64,000 bases of DNA from Chitinophaga pinensis DSM 2588. GTDB taxonomy: Bacteria; Bacteroidota; Bacteroidia; Chitinophagales; Chitinophagaceae. The notes beneath the pieces were generated by a model. It saw only the letters and a program-made list of their open reading frames with translations. It searched no databases and was not told the origin of the DNA. A program made the position numbers and the translations under genes. Of the stretch, positions 1-9,036 are shown piece by piece; the stretch's first letter is position 1; each line of letters begins with the position of its first letter. The stretch covers positions 7,310,001 to 7,374,000 of the forward strand of contig NC_013132.1 in assembly GCF_000024005.1 (NCBI RefSeq), read 5' to 3'.

Positions 1-89
1 CTTTTGGGTAAAGTATCCTGTGCGCCGGCTAACAAAGGCAATAGTAAAACTGATACAGTGGTGATATTCACACGACTAAAAAAGCTCAT
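1..89 (-). CDS. N-terminus of an exported protein (partial)
   Basis: An open frame starts with ATG at 89-87 on the minus strand and runs off the left edge. The 29 visible residues look like a signal peptide: a short polar start, a hydrophobic core (VSVLLLPLLAG) and a cleavage-like AGAQ, followed by DTLPK. This pattern is common in Bacteroidota periplasmic and outer-membrane proteins. A TAnnTTTG motif (TATATTTG, minus strand, 121-114) lies about 25 bp upstream. The function cannot be told from this fragment. It is divergent from the Sel1-repeat gene. Confidence 0.6.
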   Translation of the reverse strand, partial: MSFFSRVNITTVSVLLLPLLAGAQDTLPK

Positions 90-113
90 AGGATAAAAAA
101 TGTAATTATTACA

Positions 114-121
114 CAAATATA
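114..121 (-). promoter_or_regulatory. Putative -7 element TATATTTG
   Basis: On the minus strand this reads TATATTTG and fits the Bacteroidota -7 consensus TAnnTTTG. It is placed 25 bp before the start of the edge gene. No convincing -33 TTTG was seen at the expected distance. Confidence 0.4.
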
Positions 122-283
122 TTAAGCCGAGTCCGGACATCGTTAACATGTTTGTGTTAGTGGGCTAATTTGTTGATACACTGGTTTAAAATAATCCTTA
201 CTTTTATTTTACCGAGACAAAACGCCGTTGTCAATGCTACTTTTAACCTGTAACCATGGCGTATTTATCCCAAATGACGCGAT

Positions 284-919
284 ATGAAAAGTGATACACC
301 ATTCCTCCGCAAACTGGACCAACACCGTAAATTCCTTTTAGGATATCGCCTGGCTTTTGAGACCAGTTCACAGCGCTCAAGCTGGCGCCAGATTGTAATG
401 CTTTGGTTTTCTGCCGCTTCGCAGGGAAACAAAAGAGCGCAGTTTTATCTGGCTACCTGCTATGATAACGGAATGGGTGTACAACGGGACACGGCCATTG
501 CCTTCAAATGGTATATGAAAGCTGCATTACAGGGCCACATGGAGTCACAATACAATGTAGGATTCTTTTATCGTGAAGGAGATGTTGTCAGACAAAACGA
601 TAAAAAAGCCGTTTACTGGTTCAAACTGGCTTCTGCACAGGGAGATACAGAAGCGCAACGCGATCTGGGCTACTGTTATTTCTACGGCCTTGGCATAGAG
701 AAAGACGTCACACAGGCTATCTTCTGGTACAAGAAAGCAGCTGCCAAAGACGATCCTAAAGCGCTGTACAATCTCGGACTCTGCTACAAACACGGTGACG
801 GCGTCGGCCAGTCTCAGCGTTGGGCAAAATATTATTTCGAAAGAGCAGCCCGCCTGGGCAATAATGCCGCTTCTCTTCAGTTACGCGAGATCATGCGTAC
901 CACCAGCCAATATTCTTAA
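284..919 (+). CDS. Sel1-like repeat protein
   Basis: A 211-residue protein made almost entirely of Sel1-like (SLR) repeats, the short alpha/alpha solenoid units that mediate protein-protein contacts. About four units are visible from residue ~43 to ~205, each with the pattern A...G...AQ..LG.CY..G.GV..D...A..WY.KAA. Examples are the stretches around ATCYDNGMGVQRD and GYCYFYGLGIEKD. There is no signal peptide or membrane segment, so it is probably cytoplasmic. The gene is tail-to-tail with the histidine kinase, their stop codons overlapping by 4 bp. The partner is unknown. A signalling scaffold role is possible but is inference only. Confidence 0.85.
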   Translation: MKSDTPFLRKLDQHRKFLLGYRLAFETSSQRSSWRQIVMLWFSAASQGNKRAQFYLATCYDNGMGVQRDTAIAFKWYMKAALQGHMESQYNVGFFYREGDVVRQNDKKAVYWFKLASAQGDTEAQRDLGYCYFYGLGIEKDVTQAIFWYKKAAAKDDPKALYNLGLCYKHGDGVGQSQRWAKYYFERAARLGNNAASLQLREIMRTTSQYS

Positions 920-2169
920 CTGTTAGGTACTGTCCGCTCAAGCGGCAGTATCATCGTAAATGCTGTTCCCACACCTGGCGTAGATTCCGCCGTGATAAAT
1001 CCTCCATGATTACGAATGATCTTTCTGCAATAGGCCAGCCCTAATCCAAACCCTTCATAGGTGGACTCAAAAGAGATCCTTGCAAAAATGTCAAATATCT
1101 TTTCAAGCTGCTGTTTTTCTATGCCCATCCCATTGTCCTGCACGCGGATACGGACATACTTTTTATTCCCGGCAGCAGGCAGCAATGACCTGACCTGATG
1201 AATATCCGGTTCACTTACCAAAATACGGATCTCTGCAGGAGCGTCTGTACGGGCAAACTTAAGTGCATTACTGATCAGGTGGTAAAACAGTTGCTCCATC
1301 TGCATGGAGATCGCCTGCATATATGGCAGGGAATCTGCGATGACACGACCACCTTTCACAAACAAAGACTGCTCCAGTTGCGCACAAACATCCGCCACCA
1401 CCTTATTCAGATCGATCTTTTCAAAAGAAGCGTCTACATAATTCAGTTCTGAAAAGTCCGACAGGTCTTTGATCATCATGGAGATCCGCTGTGCTCCGGC
1501 ATTGACTTTCAGGGCCAGTTCCTTTGATTTCTCCACATGCGCCTGCTCCACCGCATCTACCAGCATATTACTGAACAGGCGGATCTTTCTCAGTGGCTCC
1601 TGTAAATTGTGATTTGAAATATGCCTGTACTGGCGGTTCTCATCCTGTGTTTCAGACAATTGCCTGTTTAGCTCGCGGATGGCTACATCGTTGCGCTCCA
1701 TCTGATCAATGCTATGCAAATGAAAGGAAATCAGTTCCGAGAAAAGGTTAAACATCCCTATCACCCGCGGATTCTTCAACTGTGCCGGTCTCGGATCGAT
1801 CGCACAGAGTGTTCCGAAGAATTCACCGTTTTTCAAAATAATAGGTACAGATATATAACTCTGAAAACCATACATTTTGGGGGTATGATGATTAGAAAAT
1901 GCTTCATCCCCCGCCACATGATCAATAATCACCGCATTCCTGCTGTCGCGTATCTCATTACAGATAGTCGTCTCTATCTGCAATTCTCCCCCAGGCTCCA
2001 GCCCGAAGGCGATTTCATCCCGCACACTGCACGCTATCCACCTGTCCTGTGTTACCCTGGCAATGGCCGCAAACCCCATTCCTGTGGTACGGCAGATCAC
2101 TTCCAGCATGGTAGGCACAATAGGGATACTTTTTACGCTCTCGATATCTGCTGAAATATTACTACTCAT
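916..2169 (-). CDS. GAF-domain sensor histidine kinase
   Basis: A cytoplasmic sensor kinase of 417 residues from the preferred ATG at 2169; an upstream in-frame start adds nine residues of poor character. Residues ~15-160 form a GAF domain of the phytochrome-related type that often senses small ligands or redox state. A helical linker follows. The phosphoacceptor box SNHNLQEPLRKI is near residue 187, and a HATPase region has the N box (NALKFAR), G1 (DNGMGI) and G2 (GFGLGLAYCRKI) motifs. No transmembrane segment or receiver domain is present. No response regulator is adjacent, so it is an orphan kinase here. It is divergent from the GH9 gene. The family assignment is firm; the signal is unknown. 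Confidence 0.9.
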   Translation of the reverse strand: MSSNISADIESVKSIPIVPTMLEVICRTTGMGFAAIARVTQDRWIACSVRDEIAFGLEPGGELQIETTICNEIRDSRNAVIIDHVAGDEAFSNHHTPKMYGFQSYISVPIILKNGEFFGTLCAIDPRPAQLKNPRVIGMFNLFSELISFHLHSIDQMERNDVAIRELNRQLSETQDENRQYRHISNHNLQEPLRKIRLFSNMLVDAVEQAHVEKSKELALKVNAGAQRISMMIKDLSDFSELNYVDASFEKIDLNKVVADVCAQLEQSLFVKGGRVIADSLPYMQAISMQMEQLFYHLISNALKFARTDAPAEIRILVSEPDIHQVRSLLPAAGNKKYVRIRVQDNGMGIEKQQLEKIFDIFARISFESTYEGFGLGLAYCRKIIRNHGGFITAESTPGVGTAFTMILPLERTVPNS

Positions 2170-2346
2170 TGCCCTCGTTAAAACCGTTATTAACAACGTT
2201 ATTGCAATAAAGATAACTAATTATAATTCAGAAGGAACTGTTCCTCAAAAAACCGGTACTCTACCGGATTGATCGCTTATATTAGGGTAACGTTATTGAA
2301 TCGTCTGCCGACATTGATTATCTGTCCCTCTAATTACATTAAAACC

Positions 2347-4188
2347 ATGAGATCTTTTAGTACCCTGGTGCTCTTCATTGCACTATTATTCCCGGGCATA
2401 TCCAAAGCCCAGTCTACCAAAATCGTTACAAACCACATCGGTTATGAATTCAGTAAATCCAAACGCGCTGTACTGCTGGCGGAAACTAAGGTCAGCGTTG
2501 GCAACGTAGACCTCATCGACGCCTCCAGCGGACGAAAAGTCTACTCCGCAAAAGCCGTATACAGTGGTCCGGTAGACCAGTGGAAACACTGGCAGTTCTG
2601 GACAATTGACTTCAGCGGCTACACTACCGCCGGTACTTATTTTCTCAGTGCCAGCGTGGCCGGTCAGTCCGTACGCTCCTACCCTTTTACCATCGGAAAG
2701 AACGTACTGGAACAGGCGACCATCTCCGATGTCGTCTATTATTTCAAAGGACAGCGTTGTACCGGCCTTTTCGACCAGGCGGACCGTCACCTACACCTGG
2801 CCGGAATGCCGTCTGACACCATCGACGCACATGGTGGCTGGTACGATGCAACGGGCGATTATGGTAAACACCTGTCGCACCTCTCCTTTTCATCTTATTT
2901 CAATCCGCAACAGGTGTCACTCACCGTCTGGAGTCTGCTGAAGACATACGAGCAACTGAAAAGTAAACCGGGTACGGACTATCGTCAGTATATCAGACGC
3001 GTACTCGATGAAGCCATGTTCGGCGCCGATTATCTCGTCAGACTGAAAGCGCCCAATGCTTCTTTCTATCGCTCCGTTTCTGCACCTGGTCCGGGTAAAC
3101 TGGCCAAAGACCGCACAATCCGTCCGGAGGACAAAGGCTATCGTATCAAACAGTCAAAAGACCAGTCCTTCGGTAGTGGCAGCGGGACCTCCAGCGAAAT
3201 GAACAACTGGCGAAGCTACCAGTCCAGCTACCGTTCAGGCGCGGGCCTATCCATCGCTGCATTAGCGATTGCTTCTACTTATGATACTTCCGGAGAGTAC
3301 AGCAATAAAGACTACCTGAAAACAGCAGAAGACGCCTTCGCCTTCCTGGAAAAGGAAAATCCACAGATGACGAATGACGGAAAAGAAAATATCGTAGATG
3401 ATTATTGCGCACTCAGCGCCGCCACTGAACTCTACAAAGCAACACACAAAGACATTTATCTGCAGGCAGCCATCAAACGCGCCAAACAGTTAAAAGACCG
3501 CCTCATCAGCAGTGGTAAATACCAGCACTATTTCCGGGCAGATGACAAAGACAGACCTTTCTTTCATCCTTCTGATGCAGGCTTGCCGGTCGTTAGTCTG
3601 CTGAACTTCTATCCACTGGCGCCGGCTGCATTGCAAACGGAAATCAAGGCGACAGTCAGACAATACATGCAATATGAACTCGCTATCACTAAAGAAGTGA
3701 ACAATCCCTTCGGTTATAGTCGTCAGTATACTGAAGACACTGCCGGTATCAGGAAAGCGACCTTCTTCTTCCCACACGGTAGTGAAGCATCTCCATGGTG
3801 GCAGGGAGAGAACGCCAGACTGGGTTCACAGGCAACCGCAGCAAGAATGACGGCACACTTGTTTAAAGCAGATAAACCTTTTCACGACAGCCTTGAAAAT
3901 TTTGCGCTCGATCAGCTGAACTGGATACTGGGACTCAATCCTTTTGATGCCTGTATGTTACAGGGCGCCGGACATAACAATCCGGCATACGGCTTCTTCG
4001 GCACCTTTGAATACACCAATGCACCTGGTGGCATTGTGAATGGAATTACCTCCGGTCTGGAGAATGACAACGATATTGACTTTAATCTCTCTTATGCCGT
4101 TACAAAGAAAGACTATGACTGGCGCTGGGCAGAACAATGGCTGCCACACGCCGCATGGTACCTGCTGGCGGTAGCGATCAATGAATAA
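2347..4188 (+). CDS. Glycoside hydrolase family 9 (endoglucanase-like)
   Basis: A secreted glycosidase of 613 residues from ATG 2347. That start gives a clean signal peptide (MRSFSTLVLFIALLFPGISKAQ); an upstream start would bury it. An N-terminal Ig-like cellulase domain (~residues 25-115) precedes the (alpha/alpha)6 GH9 catalytic domain. The family motif GGWYDATGDYGKH (~160-172) carries the paired Asp expected to position the catalytic water. The C-terminal NPFDACMLQGAGHNNPAYGF and WRWAEQWLPH regions fit the family's second substrate site and proton-donor Glu area. Likely substrates are beta-1,4-glucans or xyloglucan-type polymers in the periplasm. No T9SS tail is present. The gene stands alone, ending at a strong bidirectional terminator. 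Confidence 0.9.
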   Translation: MRSFSTLVLFIALLFPGISKAQSTKIVTNHIGYEFSKSKRAVLLAETKVSVGNVDLIDASSGRKVYSAKAVYSGPVDQWKHWQFWTIDFSGYTTAGTYFLSASVAGQSVRSYPFTIGKNVLEQATISDVVYYFKGQRCTGLFDQADRHLHLAGMPSDTIDAHGGWYDATGDYGKHLSHLSFSSYFNPQQVSLTVWSLLKTYEQLKSKPGTDYRQYIRRVLDEAMFGADYLVRLKAPNASFYRSVSAPGPGKLAKDRTIRPEDKGYRIKQSKDQSFGSGSGTSSEMNNWRSYQSSYRSGAGLSIAALAIASTYDTSGEYSNKDYLKTAEDAFAFLEKENPQMTNDGKENIVDDYCALSAATELYKATHKDIYLQAAIKRAKQLKDRLISSGKYQHYFRADDKDRPFFHPSDAGLPVVSLLNFYPLAPAALQTEIKATVRQYMQYELAITKEVNNPFGYSRQYTEDTAGIRKATFFFPHGSEASPWWQGENARLGSQATAARMTAHLFKADKPFHDSLENFALDQLNWILGLNPFDACMLQGAGHNNPAYGFFGTFEYTNAPGGIVNGITSGLENDNDIDFNLSYAVTKKDYDWRWAEQWLPHAAWYLLAVAINE

Positions 4189-4231
4189 AAAGTAAAAGGG
4201 CTGTACAGTGATTGTACAGCCCTTTTACTTT
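4189..4231. terminator. Bidirectional terminator, 19-bp stem
   Basis: A perfect inverted repeat with arms 4189-4207 and 4213-4231 (AAAGTAAAAGGGCTGTACA and its complement) and a 5-nt loop. A-rich and T-rich outer parts serve as tails in both directions. It lies between the convergent GH9 and TlpA-like genes. Confidence 0.9.
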
Positions 4232-4245
4232 CATAACGTGTAGAT

Positions 4246-5388
4246 TTATTTATTCAGCAGTTCTGCCAGTTTCTTGTTGAGTGATTCACCTCTCAGGTCA
4301 TTACCGATGATCTTGCCTTCAGGGCTGATCAGGAAACCTGCCGGTACACCAGTTACACCATACAGGATGCCCACTTCGTTACCCCAGCCTTTCAGGTCTG
4401 ATACATGGATCCATGGAATACCATCCTTTGCGATCGCCTCTTCCCATTTCTTCTTATCACTATCCAATGATACACCCAGGATCTCAAAACCTTTCTCTTT
4501 ATACATCGCATATTGCGCTTTCAGATTTGGGTTTTCAGCACGGCATGGGCTGCACCAGCTTGCCCAGAACTCCAGCAACACGGTCTTACCTCTCAGGTCT
4601 TTCAGAGAGACAGGATTACCATTCGTATCTTTCATAGTAAAGTTTGGCGCTTCTGCCCCCGGAGTGGTCAGCTTCACTGATTTGATACGCTTATCAAGTT
4701 CCAGCCCTTTCTTGGAATTACGCAGTTTTGCATTCAATGCATTATAAACCGGCGTTACAACCTCCATATTCTTCGACATATTCGTATACTCGGACAGCGC
4801 GATCAGGCCGAATACAGAATTAGGATTATCCTTTGCAAATTGCAGCTGTGCAGCATTCCTGTCTCCCACACGTTTGCGGAAACGCATGTCTACTTCTTTC
4901 AGGAAATTAGAATCAGCGCGCTGCTCAGGTGTACCTGCATTAAACTCATAGTTGGCATTTTTGGTGATCGCCATAATCTGCCCACCTATTTTTTTATTAT
5001 AAGCGTCTTCCTGATCATGGACTTTAGAACCTTTGAACACTGCATTTGCCAGGGAATCTTTAGAAGTGATCGTGAAGTTCTCAGGTCCGAAATTGAAATA
5101 GATCGCATCTCCGGCATACACCGCCTTCATCTTTCCATCTCCATGATGCGCCAATGCCATGCGGCAGGTAGCCACCCCCGACAGTTCTCCGGTAAATTTA
5201 AAAGTCCCGTTGACAACATCCACAGAATCTTCCTTTCCACCGTCATTAAGCACATCGGTCCAGTCCAGATATACCCGTGCATTAGGGTCCAGATTACCGA
5301 TCTTACCGGTAATAGTAAAAGTATTTTTAGATTGAGACTTTGCCAGCATTGGTATCAGGGCCGCAAAGAGCAAAAAAGTTTTTTTCAT
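4246..5388 (-). CDS. TlpA-like thioredoxin with DUF4369 domain
   Basis: A periplasmic thiol-disulfide oxidoreductase of 380 residues from the ATG at 5388, which opens a clear signal peptide (KKTFLLFAALIPMLAKSQ). The N-terminal third matches DUF4369, the beta-rich domain found before AhpC/TSA-type thioredoxins in Bacteroidota. The C-terminal ~140 residues form the thioredoxin fold with WASWCSPCRAE, so the redox CxxC is around residue 280. A typical late-family motif (GVTGVPAGFLISPEGKII) contains the cis-Pro. The expected role is reduction of exported thiols or cytochrome maturation. No cytochrome biogenesis gene is adjacent, so the partner is open. Monocistronic. Confidence 0.9.
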   Translation of the reverse strand: MKKTFLLFAALIPMLAKSQSKNTFTITGKIGNLDPNARVYLDWTDVLNDGGKEDSVDVVNGTFKFTGELSGVATCRMALAHHGDGKMKAVYAGDAIYFNFGPENFTITSKDSLANAVFKGSKVHDQEDAYNKKIGGQIMAITKNANYEFNAGTPEQRADSNFLKEVDMRFRKRVGDRNAAQLQFAKDNPNSVFGLIALSEYTNMSKNMEVVTPVYNALNAKLRNSKKGLELDKRIKSVKLTTPGAEAPNFTMKDTNGNPVSLKDLRGKTVLLEFWASWCSPCRAENPNLKAQYAMYKEKGFEILGVSLDSDKKKWEEAIAKDGIPWIHVSDLKGWGNEVGILYGVTGVPAGFLISPEGKIIGNDLRGESLNKKLAELLNK

Positions 5389-5575
5389 GGTCGATTTTGG
5401 TAAATGGTGGTCGAAGACTTTACATAGATAAAGCAATGAAATCGAAAAATCTTAGCGTCTTTTTCGAACTTTTTTTAAAGAATCTGCTGAAACTGTTAAT
5501 AAAAACTAAACCACCTATCTTTTTTCAGGAGTTATAAGGATGTTCCGGATACGAAGTATCTGGTATAAAATGGGA

Positions 5576-6001
5576 TCATGGTCGCTCCGGATATTTGTTC
5601 CTGAGATAGTCGACCGACTGCCTGATCAACTGTTCCAACACGGACTGGTCTATGTCAGACAGCTTTTTAATATACAGACAACCCTTGGCGGCTTTATGCT
5701 TCCCCAACTTATCCAGCAATGTGGAATTGTCCGCAAAACCCGGCATGACATATAAACTGAGCTGCAGCTTACGGGGAGAAAAACCTACCAGACAGGCATC
5801 CCCTTCATGCCCGCTGTCATATTTATAATGATACTGTCCGAACCCGACGATCGCCGGGCCCCACATCTTCGCCTTATACCCGGTTACTTTCTCCATGATA
5901 CGCACCAGTTCGAAGCAGTCCGCCTTTACTTTTTCATCCTCAACATTTTCCAGGAAAGCATCCACAGATTGTGCAGTTGGTTTTGTTTTCTGTTCTGCCA
6001 T
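5576..6001 (-). CDS. DUF1801 domain-containing protein
   Basis: A 141-residue cytoplasmic protein of the DUF1801 (YdhG-like) family. Recognised features are the early QSVDAFLENVEDEKVKADCF helix, the central MWGPAIVGFGQYHYKYDSGHEGD strand region, the FSPRKLQLSLYVMPGF block and a C-terminal helix ending in VDYLRNKY. The fold is small and alpha/beta, of the iron-chaperone-like SufE/YdhG group. The biochemical function is not established. It lies 34 bp downstream of the metallo-hydrolase gene on the same strand and may be co-transcribed. Confidence 0.85.
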   Translation of the reverse strand: MAEQKTKPTAQSVDAFLENVEDEKVKADCFELVRIMEKVTGYKAKMWGPAIVGFGQYHYKYDSGHEGDACLVGFSPRKLQLSLYVMPGFADNSTLLDKLGKHKAAKGCLYIKKLSDIDQSVLEQLIRQSVDYLRNKYPERP

Positions 6002-6035
6002 ATGAAGGGGTTTGATATACAGACATAAAGTTATG

Positions 6036-6812
6036 TCAAATCAACGTTCGTTCTCCCCGTGACAAAAATATTGTACGCTCCCGGGTCAGTTGATGGCCTT
6101 GCAGTACCTTTTGCAACGCCGCTGTCTGCTCCTTGAAATGCGTCCAGCCACTATGATGTACCGGGATAATCTTATTGGGTTGTAATACTTTTGCGGCCCG
6201 GATCAATCCCCTGCTATCCATGGTATATTGCCCGAAGCCGGAAAGATACCTGAACTGTACCGCCCCCAGGTTAAAGATACCGGTACCTACTTTAAACCGT
6301 TTGCCGACTTCCGCAATGCCATTGAAATATACCGTATCGCCGGACAAATAGATCACGCCATCGGGCTGCCCCTCATATTCAATCACAAATCCCGTCACCA
6401 TACCGGATATAAACTCCGGTATCCATGCCGGCCGATGCTGGGCAGGTGTAGCCGTGATCCGCAGGCCAGGAACTTTCGGCGTATCTATCGCATAACTCTC
6501 CCACTTTTGCAGCCCTCTTACGTTTTTTAAACGTCTGGCAGCAGCGGTAGTAGAAAGCACATGGGGAAAGCTATTGATGAATGCGCGACCATTATTATCC
6601 AGGTTATCCTTATGCTGATCATGACTGAGCAATACCAGGTCAATATCCTGTAAGGCTGATAAGGGCAGGGCCGGATCTTCGGTTTTACGGGAGAACGCGC
6701 CAAAACCATGGTAGTATAATGCGCCGGCGTTGTCCAGCGTAGGTTCAGTCAATATTTTGAAGTCCCCTATTTCAAGCAGGATACAGGCGGTGTCAATATG
6801 GGTAATATACAT
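6036..6812 (-). CDS. MBL-fold metallo-hydrolase (UlaG-like)
   Basis: A predicted cytoplasmic hydrolase of 258 residues from ATG 6812 (MYITHIDTACILLEIG); the upstream start would add four residues. The metallo-beta-lactamase fold is supported by the N-terminal strands, the motif VLLSHDQHKDNLD at residues 60-72, a later SGDTVYFNG and a C-terminal PVHHSGW. The first metal motif reads HDQHKDN. Related UlaG-like proteins commonly have His where this one has Gln, so one metal ligand may be lost or replaced. The substrate is unknown. The family call is firm. Confidence 0.85.
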   Translation of the reverse strand: MYITHIDTACILLEIGDFKILTEPTLDNAGALYYHGFGAFSRKTEDPALPLSALQDIDLVLLSHDQHKDNLDNNGRAFINSFPHVLSTTAAARRLKNVRGLQKWESYAIDTPKVPGLRITATPAQHRPAWIPEFISGMVTGFVIEYEGQPDGVIYLSGDTVYFNGIAEVGKRFKVGTGIFNLGAVQFRYLSGFGQYTMDSRGLIRAAKVLQPNKIIPVHHSGWTHFKEQTAALQKVLQGHQLTRERTIFLSRGERTLI

Positions 6813-6899
6813 AAGAGCGATCAATGCTATAAAGCTATTGATTGTGGCATCTCTTTACAATGTAGATACAGGATATTTTGTTGTATATATAAAATACAA

Positions 6900-6921
6900 T
6901 TGCCCCTCTTCCGAGGGGCAA
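6900..6921 (-). terminator. Terminator downstream of the T9SS cluster
   Basis: Inverted repeat TTGCCCCTC / GAGGGGCAA with a TTCC loop. On the minus strand it is followed by a T-rich run (TTGTATTTTATATA). It is positioned to end the operon that begins at the giant DUF11 gene. Confidence 0.8.
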
Positions 6922-6964
6922 CGCCAACTTAAAACACAATATAGGGATAAATCACGGATAGGTC

Positions 6965-8998
6965 TTAGTGTTCCAGAACGGTGAATTCCGCTCTTCTGTT
7001 TGCCTTGTGTTCTTCCTCCGTACAATTCACACCATTCGCACAACGGTTAATCAGTTTGGTCTCGCCATAACCTTTAGCAGTCAGACGTTTTTTATCAATT
7101 CCTTTGGAAAGGAAATAATTCAATGTTGAAGTCGCACGACGCTGGGAGAGTTTCATGTTATAGTTATCATCCGAGCGGCTGTCTGTATGGAATGACATAT
7201 CTACCTTCCAGTTGGCATTTTCCTTCATCAGGGCGATCAGTTTATCCAGTTCTTTCGCTACGTCAGGACGGATATCTGCCTTACCCAGATCGAAATAGAT
7301 GTTCTGTGGATTGAACTTGTTACCCAGCTCAATCTTACGCGGTGCACCAATTCCCTTCGCCGGAACCGGCTCTTTCGGTTTATTCACCACAGTTTCTACT
7401 TCGATTTTTTCCAGATAAAGGTCACGGTGTAAAACTGCGGATTCTGTCAACCCGTTTGTAGTCACCGCAACCCCCAATTCTGGTCTAAACAGTGGCTTCT
7501 GGCCATCCAGCGCATAGGCTGTTAAACTATCCAATGCAAAATGAAAATTACCTTCGTTATCAGTAAATGCTTTTAACACTTTTCCGGTGCCCTTATTCGC
7601 CAGGGTCACTTCCGCATCTCCGAGTGGCTGATTGGTCTTTTTGTCGATGGCTTTACCTTCCAGGGAGAAGATCAGGATCTTCGCAGGTGTAAAACGATAG
7701 AGGTCGTCACTACCCTTTCCACCTTTTCTGTTGGAAGAAAAATACATCGTATTGGTACCATTATAGGCAGGCGCAAAATCATCCTGTGCACTGTTTACCG
7801 GCAGGCCCATATTACGGACTGCCCAGGTGCTTTTTTCTTTTACCGCACGGAAGATGTCTAATCCACCAAGACCAGGACGTCCGTCTGTAGAGAAATAGAA
7901 CACCCCGTTGTTATCAAACATCGGAGAACGTTCATTGCCTGCACTATTAATCTCCGGACCCATGTTCACCGGCGTCTGCCACTGACCATTTATGTCCAGG
8001 GTGCTGTAATAGATATCAGTGCCACCATTTCCTTTATCGCCATAATCAGCAACAAAGTAGAGGGTTTTACCATCAGGAGCTATGTAAGGATCACCGATGG
8101 AATGATTGAATATTTCATTGAAAGGGAAAACCGGCAGTTGTTTCCAGCCACCACTTGCCGTATCGCGTTGCTGTCCCCTGATCTCGATGTTGAGGGTATA
8201 AGGATTTTCCTTACCCAGCAACGAGCCTTTCTTTCTGGCCAGTTCCGTTACTGCATAATAGAAGGTTTCTCCGTTCGCCGTATAACTTGCATCCGCGCTA
8301 TGGTAATCACCATTCACGTCACGTACCAGCAGTCTGGTCGTGCCGCTGTCCAGACCATTGCTCTCATAAAGGTGCAGGTAACTATTGCCGGTATAACCAC
8401 AGTATTTCTTTTTGATATTGCTGGTATTGAACAACATATCGCGGCGCAGGGAATCGTAAGGACGATCCGAAGCAAAGATGACTTTTCCGTTATTGAAAGC
8501 CGTACTCCAGTCAGACCATTCACTGTTGAGTCCTTTCAGGTTTTCCAGGTCTCCCCTTACCGGAACTGCCGTCCATGCGGAAGCGCTGTCACAACCCGCC
8601 TGCATACTTTTAGCGAGTATATCGCCAGGCGTCTTAGACAGGTAACCATTCAGCACCTCTTTTGCAGTACTATATTGTTCATTATTCATGAGGATTGCTG
8701 CGTAATACAGTTCATCCTCGGCAGTATGTTCCGGCATCGCTACCAGTTTTCCATACCAGGTAGCTGCTGCAGGATAATCTTTCAGCAGACGGTAACTGGT
8801 GGCCAGTCCGCGCGCCGCTGTTACTGTTTCTTTCTTCTTATATGCTTTCTGGTATAATGGAATAGCTGCTGCGTAATTGTATAGGGTAGCCTCACTATTG
8901 GCTTCTTTTATAACGTACTGTCCATTGGCGGTATTAAACAATCCCGTTACCAGCAAGGCACTTAACAATGCAGGAAGGGTATAATGTTTTCTATTCAT
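6965..8998 (-). CDS. OmpA-family protein, PorE-like (TPR, beta-propeller, OmpA)
   Basis: An outer-membrane-associated protein of 677 residues from ATG 8998, chosen because it opens a signal peptide (MNRKHYTLPALLSALLVTG...NGQ). Domain order: TPR-like helices (~25-115), a WD40-like/PD40 beta-propeller (~190-420, repeats such as SPMFDNNGVFYFSTDGRPGLGGLDIF), a carboxypeptidase-regulatory-like domain (~455-540) and a C-terminal OmpA peptidoglycan-binding domain (~565-677, IYFDLGKADIRPDV and LSQRRATSTLNYF). This is the architecture of the T9SS component PorE. Here it follows a PorP/SprF gene and a T9SS-sorted giant protein, which suggests a cargo-dedicated paralogue anchoring the system to peptidoglycan. 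That role is inferred from context. Confidence 0.88.
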   Translation of the reverse strand: MNRKHYTLPALLSALLVTGLFNTANGQYVIKEANSEATLYNYAAAIPLYQKAYKKKETVTAARGLATSYRLLKDYPAAATWYGKLVAMPEHTAEDELYYAAILMNNEQYSTAKEVLNGYLSKTPGDILAKSMQAGCDSASAWTAVPVRGDLENLKGLNSEWSDWSTAFNNGKVIFASDRPYDSLRRDMLFNTSNIKKKYCGYTGNSYLHLYESNGLDSGTTRLLVRDVNGDYHSADASYTANGETFYYAVTELARKKGSLLGKENPYTLNIEIRGQQRDTASGGWKQLPVFPFNEIFNHSIGDPYIAPDGKTLYFVADYGDKGNGGTDIYYSTLDINGQWQTPVNMGPEINSAGNERSPMFDNNGVFYFSTDGRPGLGGLDIFRAVKEKSTWAVRNMGLPVNSAQDDFAPAYNGTNTMYFSSNRKGGKGSDDLYRFTPAKILIFSLEGKAIDKKTNQPLGDAEVTLANKGTGKVLKAFTDNEGNFHFALDSLTAYALDGQKPLFRPELGVAVTTNGLTESAVLHRDLYLEKIEVETVVNKPKEPVPAKGIGAPRKIELGNKFNPQNIYFDLGKADIRPDVAKELDKLIALMKENANWKVDMSFHTDSRSDDNYNMKLSQRRATSTLNYFLSKGIDKKRLTAKGYGETKLINRCANGVNCTEEEHKANRRAEFTVLEH

Positions 8999-9036
8999 AA
9001 TGGTATTATGATATCTGTTTTTGTAACGCAATGATG

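Noticed and set aside
8102..8857. 251-codon plus-strand frame
   Set aside because: Lies fully antisense to the PorE-like OmpA gene, whose TPR, propeller and OmpA domains are clear; no recognisable protein on the plus strand.
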